This document shows positions 52,967-64,000 of a DNA stretch of 64,000 bases, in pieces. The translations under genes were made by a program, and so were the position numbers. Source of the stretch: Begonia masoniana. Its lineage: Eukaryota > Streptophyta > Magnoliopsida > Cucurbitales > Begoniaceae. Numbering within the stretch: the stretch's first letter is position 1; the number at the start of each line of letters is the position of its first letter. The stretch spans positions 1,974,375-2,038,374 of the forward strand of contig CM039502.1 in assembly GCA_022432975.1 (NCBI GenBank), given 5' to 3'. The notes under the pieces were generated by a model. It was not told where the DNA came from, ran no database searches, and saw only the letters and a list, made by a program, of their open reading frames with translations.

Positions 52967-54218
52967 GGCGGACAAAAGGAACAAAAAAAAAAAAAAAACT
53001 CGAGAGATAAGGCAATCGAGGCAGAAAACGAGAAGACACCAAAATCGAAGACAATGATTTTTTAGGAAATGTTCGGGTAGATTAAGAGTTGGTCGATAGC
53101 TGAGAAAGAGAGTTGAGAGAAATGGAGGAATGGATAGAGGAGTGTGGATGTGATGAGACGAGGAGATGGTGAGTGGGGTCCAGTTGAGCTCCATTGAAGG
53201 AGATAACCACCTCAAAAAGCTTGACGAAAGATCTCCATTTTTGTCCGTCTACTGTTCACTTCTGACAATGCCACGTGGAAACACCGAAGCGATTCAACGA
53301 TTGGGCTTTTAGAGAATTCGGGTCATGGGCCCAAGAAGGTAAGACAAGCCCATTTTTCCAGTTCTTCGGCGTGGGCTTTAGTTGAATCACGTCGACGTCA
53401 TAATCCCGACCTCAATTAAGAATATTCACAGCTTCGCCAATCAAGACGACATGATTCTACTGAAAACCAGTACAGAATCCAGAGTGGAGTTTTTGTACGA
53501 GGGGTCTTAATGTTGACTGTCTAGGACCAAGTTAGCGATTTTGGGTCGTCTTTCGCTCCTCATAAAGCTGCCAACCCTGGTTCGTATCATCGCCATCACC
53601 CTCGCTAAAAACCCTAATTTACATTTTTTATATTTTCAATCAAATATCTTTTTATAGCTCTGCATTAAGCAATTAGAAAGAAAAAAAAAACTTTCTGAAA
53701 TAGAGAAAAATGTTTGCAAAATGAATTTTGGTTAATGTTTTTAGCCCAATAACAGTTTTGGAAAAGAGTTTTCGACAATTTGTAAGAAAGAAGAAACTTT
53801 AGACATCCGAGAAATCTGTCAAAACAGTGTAAAAAGCCTGCTCCTCTTGTTTTCTGTGCCATCTGTAAGCTTCGGGAGACTTCTGCGCCAGTTATTTCAA
53901 AACCCATGAATCTGATCCGGGTGAAAAATTAAGGAAATTACAACACCTTCAAACGGTGAAAGTGAAAGAAAAAATGATAAAAAATTCAAATTAAAAGTCT
54001 TTTTTTATTATTTTAATAAGAATTGAATACAACTTAGTTTTCTTCGTCTTCATCTACTTCTGGGTACTGATACAACAATATGAAAGCTCAAATCCTCTGA
54101 ACTGAAACCAAACCACATTGTCATTTGCGTCTGCTTTTATTAGAACCTGGGTGTTTCTTAAAACCATGACGATCTATGGCTAATTTAAGAGAAAAAAGAA
54201 GAAAAAAATGGCGGAAAC
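52967..54218. other. Spacer with C2-like gene promoter and GATA 3' region
   Basis: The first part is the 5' side of the C2-like gene (pyrimidine-rich leader on the minus strand). The rest carries the 3' end of the GATA gene. No coding sequence recognised; short T and A runs only. Confidence 0.55.
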
Positions 54219-55612
54219 TCAACCATGGACTAGGCCGTAAGAAAGAGCCATTAGCAAAATTGCTGCTTCCTTCTCATCTTGAGGGAAAACTCGCTGAAAA
54301 GCCGAATTCTTGCGTAACTTCACTGCGATATCTTCAAAACAAAGGCTTTTTCCGCCATTGTTGGAGGTTTTTCCAAGCTTGCACCTTTTCTTCTCCTTCT
54401 TCTGGACCATGCCACTATTCGTTTGTTCAGTCACCGCCATCGCCGCTGCAGCCATAGCTCGTCTTGCCTTTCTTTGTCGAATGCCACAGGCATTGCAAAG
54501 TGACTGCACCAAATTTTGTAATCTCAGAAGCTGTTAATATCAACTACTTTCTCTTTACAAATAAAAAAAAAAAAAAAAAAAAACTGGATTTTACGTAAAC
54601 GCCTGGCTAATATGCATAAATTTTAATACATTCTAAGTAAGATAACATTCCCTAACAGCTCTATCATTCACTAGAAAATGCTTAGTTTACCAAATAATTA
54701 AGAAATTCAGATAGTTTTTGAACTGGGTTTAAAATTCTAATGTTGGAATCATATTCTACCTTTGGACCTCTTGGTCCACTCCTCCAAAGAGGAGTTTTCG
54801 TTGTGTTACAGTCGGAACAAACCCTAATGATAGCATTGCAGCTACTCTCTATTGCCCGATGACTGATCATCGTTTTTGATTCTTCGAATCTTTTTTTGGG
54901 TCGGAGTTTCTTCTTCCTCGAGATTGGAATTCATCATTTTGCCCATCAATCTTATCTTCGAAGACATCCACTTAACTGATCCTTTCTCACTCGGGTTATC
55001 GTTTGTTTCTTCTTTCTTCCAGACTGTTATACTAAACTCGCTTTCTGATTCATTCTCTGCCGTCAGAGATCGATCTGGATCTTGGGGAACAGCTAGATCA
55101 GCCTGTAAGAATAGATGGCAATCAAAATGAAGAACTTTCTTAATCTCTTCTTGTAGTTTTCTTTAACAGGAAAAAAAAAAAAAACTGAAAAACCAGTTAG
55201 CATGAATTAAGTATCTCATATCACCTAGTTTGACGCGCAGCAGTACTTACTTTGCTGAGATCTTTACCCAAATTAATTGTCAAAGGAAAATTGATGTAAA
55301 ATGTTCAGTTCATACGAGTACCGATTAGAATATGAAGTTTCTAGCTAAAGAGTAACATCAGATGGATCAACTAGCCAAAAGAAGTGAATTCTCACTAAAA
55401 CACAAAACTATTACCTCTTGTCGTTGAAAGAGCGGCGAGTCTCTGTAATAAGATCCTCCATGATCTTGGACCTCCGGGAAAGTATGGGTAGAGAGAGAAG
55501 AAGATGATGAAAAAGCTTGAGGGTCTTGCAGAGGGAGTTGTTTGCACTGATCATAATCTTGATTAAGATCCAAAGGAAAAGTCGTAAGCGAATTCTGGTA
55601 CAGTGCCGCCAT
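54219..55612 (-). CDS. GATA transcription factor, B-class LLM type (GNC/CGA1-like), with a 1-nt frameshift
   Basis: GNC and CGA1 (GATA21/22) are nuclear regulators of chloroplast development, greening and cytokinin response. Exons (minus): 55612-55415, 55102-54760, 54503-54219. Exon 1 reads MAALYQNSLTTFPLDLNQD. Exon 2 contains SVKWMSSKIRLMGKMMNS, then the first half of a type-IV zinc finger (VCSDCNTTKTPLWRSGPRGP); exon 3 completes it (SLCNACGIRQRKARR; Cys-X2-Cys-X18-Cys-X2-Cys). The C-terminus has the diagnostic LLM motif (AAILLMALSYGLVHG). Exon 2 is 343 nt although both flanking introns are phase 0, so it holds one extra base. The frame changes between NSNLEEETPTQ and SSCNAIIRVC, most simply by one extra A in the 7-base run at 54891-54897. 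Corrected length would be 274 residues. As read, translation stops before the finger. Confidence 0.88.
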
Positions 55613-57500
55613 GGAAAGCGGAAAAACAAAAAGAAAAAAAAAAAAAACAAACCCTAATTCTTCTGAAAAAACCAGATGAAAGGTATGGAAGATCGAGGCT
55701 ATGGAAAGGGAGAAGTCTTATAAAGAAGGGTGACAGTGGCCCTAGCTTTAGCAAAAAAGACATTCACGTGAATGGAAGAGGCAAAAACAAACAATTTAAA
55801 AAGACAAACTCAAAGAAGAGGCGAAGAATAATGCAATTAGACAAAAACAAAGCCCCCATAAGACAAAACCTTTCTCCAGAAACAACCCTAGCTAGTTGAA
55901 TTATAGGCGGTTGTAACGAGATAAACTCGGATTGTGTCCACACAAAACATGATCAAATATCATCCACTTTTCTTAATTTAATACGTTCAACAGTAACACT
56001 TAGAAATTTTCTTTAGATAGATTTGACTTGTACCTTATGAGAGGAGATTTGGTGTAATTAATGTCTTATTTTAACTATTTCTAATTTATATTGGTTATTG
56101 CACCAATTAATTAATGACACATAAACGTATCTTATCAGTAGGTAAGATTAAAGTGTAAAACTATAGTGTAGTGTTTTTCTTTTATATCTAATTGGGTTGT
56201 CTAAGTACTAATTCGAACGTTTTTTATGTGTTAGAGTTAACTAACCGAATTTTATTTATAACGAGTTAAAAAGCTCATATCTTAACATGCTTGGATAAAC
56301 TAAATTGGAGCATTTATCTAAAATCCAGTAAAATCGGGTCAATTATTGCGTAAAATCCCAGTTTTTCCTTCTCTATTTTGATTTTTCGAGTAAGTTTTGT
56401 TGCAAGAATCTCATTTCTTATACATTTTTTTATCTCATGTTGTTTTCCTACGAGATGTTATTCTTTAAAAACTGCAATAAGACGTTTCTTTTTCTCTTCA
56501 AAAAACCACATCCGAAGAAGAATGGGTAGCTGATAATGTAAGTTTTGATTTGAAAACTGAATTTCTTTTTTCTGCATTTCTTGGGTGTTCATAGGCAATC
56601 AAATAGGTCTACTGAGTGACGAAAAAGACCATTGAACCTTCTTTTATCGTCTGCTTTACCGGCTGCATAAGATCTTTAAAGCTAGACTAAACGTGGGGTT
56701 GCTAATTAGGGTCGAAAATACTAAAAAAAATGGAAGATAATTACAAGTAATTAATTAAGATTACCTCAAGGACACATAAAAGACACGAAACAGTGCATTA
56801 TTACATTATATTTAGCCAAAAAGCATTTAATGCTTGAACAGACAAGTGACAGAAAACAGAAAACAGCAAATATCCTCCACACAGATGCCATCAAAGTTTC
56901 TTAATTGCTATTTCTTCCTCTTATCTTTATCCTTTTTTTTTTTTTTACCGTCAGTTAAAGTCAACTGGTCGTTCAGCCATTCCAAGCTGACTGACAGATA
57001 GTCCTCATTTTCTTTTAGTTTTTATTTTTTTTAACCAAAAAAGACAAATCCAATGTTTTTGTAATGGCACACGCTTTGATCAGTTACATTTTAGCTCCAT
57101 AGTACATACTATTTTTTGTTGAAAAATTTACGAAACAGTTGAAAACATCTTAGTCGATGATGTTTTAAAAAAAATTGTTTTGTATGATTTGCGCCTGCAA
57201 GATAGTTCTTTTCATTTTTTGATATCATTTATTCGTCCACTTGAACTACGAAGACCCACCCAGCCGTAGGTAAGAATTACTCAGGATTATGATAAATTAT
57301 GAGGGTCTATCCCAAAGAAGGAGGATGTACACTAAAATTCCCCAATTTTATATTTATTAATTTTCGAGTAACTTCGTTAGCATTCGGCCACGTGTGGTTT
57401 TTTGTCTAAGGGTCAAACCGGTAAGAATTGAAAGCTACCGCGTAGTTAAAACTCCAAAATTAACAGAAGTAAGATGAAGGTACCTTGTAGAGAGTTTTGC
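55613..57500. other. Upstream region of the GATA gene; no other gene seen
   Basis: AT-rich intergenic DNA. On the minus strand, TCTTTATAAGACTTCTCCC near 55715-55725 gives a plausible TATA box about 110 bp upstream of the GATA start. No further features. Confidence 0.5.
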
Positions 57501-57529
57501 GATAACGTTTGAATTTCTGATGAATTGGA

Positions 57530-57990
57530 GTTCAAAGGTTTATTTAAAATATAGTAAAACTTTTGGTCTTAGGGGGCGACTATGTACATGGACCATTTCA
57601 TCTCTAACTAAATGGTTTTTTGAGATAAATCCCAAGAGCAAAGTCATACGGGTCTCAGCTCAAAGCAGACAACATTGTACTACTCGGTGAAAGTTTTGGT
57701 GTTATATAAGTGGTATCAAAATCAAGGCGAAATAGGCCAAGGGGGACGTCTTAAGGTGAGGTAATTATGATGGCACATCTTTTTGAGGATTTGTTGGGGC
57801 AACACCAAGTGATGCGACCATAATCCCACGTAGCAAATTTTTGGTCTTAGGGTGCACTATATATGTAACATTACATCTCGAACTAGTATATTACATGTTG
57901 GGAAAAATCTAAGAACAAACAGCTTAATGTTGATAATATTATACTACTCTATGGAACTTACTTAGTTACTTAAGATGTTACAAATGATAT
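57530..57990 (+). repeat. Two decayed copies of a dispersed short retro-like repeat
   Basis: Copy 1 about 57560-57735 and copy 2 about 57840-57965. Shared blocks: GGTCTTAGGG, ACTA-ATGTA, CATCTC-AACTA, and CAAAGCAGACAACATTGTAC or its variant. Copy 1 is followed by TATAAGTGGTATCA (57706-57719), whose TGGTATCA resembles a tRNA-Met primer-binding site, so these may be LTR remnants of a TRIM-like family. Confidence 0.5.
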
Positions 57991-59932
57991 ATTGCTAAGA
58001 CCTAAAAGGTTGGAAATAAGATCATGCAACAATTTAAGCACGACATCAAGTCCAAATTAAATGAACACCCATGGATAAAAATTGACAATAAGTATTGTTC
58101 AAGGTTTGTTTTGAGTAAAAAGTGTTGGATCTGAAATAAGGTGATCAGTACTTCAGATATCCAAAATCCATGCTTCTGTTAATATAGAATTTGTTCAAGC
58201 ATTGGAAAAAGTTAATAGACCTATAGCATTTACATAACCATTAATGTTGTGGTTTATTTGGCTGACGAATACAATATGAGTTTTAAGAAATCCAATACAG
58301 GATTAATGCAGCCTAGTGGTTGAAGTAATTTTTTGCGTGAAGTGGCTTGATTTCTGTTTGACATTGGGTTTGAATGTATGGTGAGAAAGAAATTCAGATA
58401 CCAGAAATAAGAAAAACAATATATCTTGTGGATATCTTCCCTTACTTTATCATCAAGAACCTCCATGCTATTGGCTACAAAAGATATATAAGCTACAATG
58501 GGAAAAAGGTTGTGGTCTCGGAAAACGCCTGTCGTTGTCGAATTGTATGTAATATGATTGAGAATGAGAGCCTCCTAAGTTAAACTTTCGATATAATGTT
58601 TATATTATAATTCCTTTTGTTTCTACCATGAGACACTTGTATCAATCGTACGTAGATTTTCATGCTTTCGGAATTTTACTCTCGTATGATTTAGTTTTTG
58701 TTAGATTCGGCGTAATCCGAATTCTAATTGGGTCAAATCGATTCAGCTCACGTTAGGAATTTCGTTACGACTAGGATTAAGATTTTGGTTTAATATATAA
58801 ATATATGTTTGAGTCGTAAAACTAATTGTACCTAAAATTACAATAGTGAATTTCTCATGTGCTCGTGATTTTTTTCCATAAAGCTTTCTACGTAAATCTC
58901 AATGTTCCTACTTTTCGCATTTTTCATTTTCTGGTTTGCTTTTGCTATTCAACAGTTCTAATTTTACTTCGAAAAAGGTACTCTTTTTGAAGCGACTACG
59001 TTTGATAGGAAAAAAAGAGAAATCGTTAAACAAATTATCTAGTATGGTAATTATCTAACTATCCAAAGCTTTATTACACGTTTACAGCTTCCGGAGAGAA
59101 TTAAAGGAATCAAATAGACCTGATAAAGCCAACAACACAAATTGCAAAAATGCTTTTGATTGTAGCACTTGAGTATATAATGATTGAACCAACATAAAGA
59201 CCATTGACACAGAGATACAAACAAATTGACACTACGAGGCATCTTGGATTTGATGAAAACATCAAGGATAACATTAAAGATCGGTGAGATTTGAATTCTA
59301 ATTTGATCTGGTCGGATCCACATATTAATATTAGAATTTTATATTTTTTCTGTATATTGATGTTTGAGTCGCAAACTCAATTGTACATTAATTTCGATAC
59401 AGTGAATTTGTCTTATGTCTGTGGTTTCTTCCCGTCTAAAATTTTTCATTTAAATCTTGGTATTTTTGTTCTTCCGGGTTTATTTTATTTTTCTGATTAT
59501 TATCAATTGATTCTCAACAAGTGTATTTGCGCAAAATATGCAACAAAAATAAAAATACTTATTATATAGAGAAATAAATACTTGGATACGTATAGTTTTA
59601 TCGCGCTACGTCGATATTTACAGTCTTTGCGGTTTTCATAGATTCTTAATTGCCACCAATCATGCAAGTAGAATCGAGTGAATAATTAGATAATGCGTAT
59701 AACTCATTAATGGTGTACAAAAAGAGGCAAGATGATAAGACCAGATTTGAGAAAAGAAGCAAAAAAACAAACGAGTTTATGATAGGAAGGGAGGCTACGT
59801 AAGGTGTTTAGAAATCACACCTCTGCATGTTTGAGATGGACAGAGACGCAGTGAAAAGATCATTCATATGCTGCCAGGAATATTGGGTTGGTCCAAAAAC
59901 AAGGTTGTTTTCCTCTTTCGTGATACAATTTG
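57991..59932. other. Intergenic region without a recognisable gene
   Basis: AT-rich, with only short meaningless open frames on either strand. No repeats beyond short homopolymers. Confidence 0.6.

Positions 59933-64000
<4,068 letters not shown>

Noticed and set aside
58374..58583. Open frame of 69 codons that could be a small gene.
   Set aside because: Composition is not coding-like, there is no family resemblance, and no promoter or splice context is visible.

Overview
This is a 64-kb, AT-rich window of plant nuclear DNA. Genes are split by many short GT-AG introns, intergenic DNA is full of microsatellites and transposon debris, and every recognisable protein belongs to a land-plant family. 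The best lineage clue is the ACC synthase cut by the left edge. Its N-terminus matches the cucurbit sex-determination enzyme ACS7 (melon CmACS-7, cucumber CsACS2), and three published mutation sites recalled from memory all map at a constant +1 offset. I therefore infer a Cucurbitaceae genome; the species cannot be told from the sequence.

Layout. 1-1129 (-): 5' part of the ACC synthase. 1.1-7.3 kb: intergenic. 7281-10634 (+): arginine methyltransferase PRMT6, nine exons including an 11-nt micro-exon. About 10860-11907 (-): frameshifted pseudogene of a saposin-B-type secreted protein. 12336-15278 (+): plant protein of unknown function. 15752-16297: composite TTA minisatellite. 17332-20302 (+): NDL/NDRG-type protein, 11 exons. 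20950-22618 (+): mitochondrial CoA-type carrier. 22769-24265 (-): intronless PPR-DYW RNA-editing factor. 25.1-25.9 kb: fold-back element. 27842-28912 (+): zinc-knuckle MYB-related factor. 29.4-39.3 kb: transposon district. 39465-40474 (+): tetraspanin with a GC-AG intron. 41379-43209 (-): ACHT-type plastid thioredoxin. 44211-47663 (-): GRWD1 WD40 ribosome-biogenesis factor, 12 exons. 48759-52966 (-): C2-like, tail-anchored protein of unknown function. 54219-55612 (-): B-class GATA factor of the GNC/CGA1 (LLM) type with a 1-nt frameshift in a homopolymer. 56-64 kb: gene-free, repeat-rich, with a 529-bp pyrimidine tract and an (ATT)n array running off the end.

The most unusual structure is a nested transposon stack at about 30.86-39.29 kb. 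A Mutator-like element with long inverted termini carries a decayed MuDR-type transposase (- strand) and, facing it, a second decayed ORF (+ strand). It was invaded by two retrotransposons, each now a solo LTR with a perfect 5-bp target duplication (AACTG; TGCTT). The first LTR was itself invaded by a TRIM element arranged LTR-internal-LTR-internal-LTR, with one TATAG duplication flanking the whole array. Removing one inner LTR rejoins the transposase frame exactly.

The cellular genes form no pathway or operon-like unit; this is an ordinary plant gene neighbourhood. Exon coordinates were set by hand from splice consensus, preserved reading frame and family conservation; where a junction is ambiguous it is said so.
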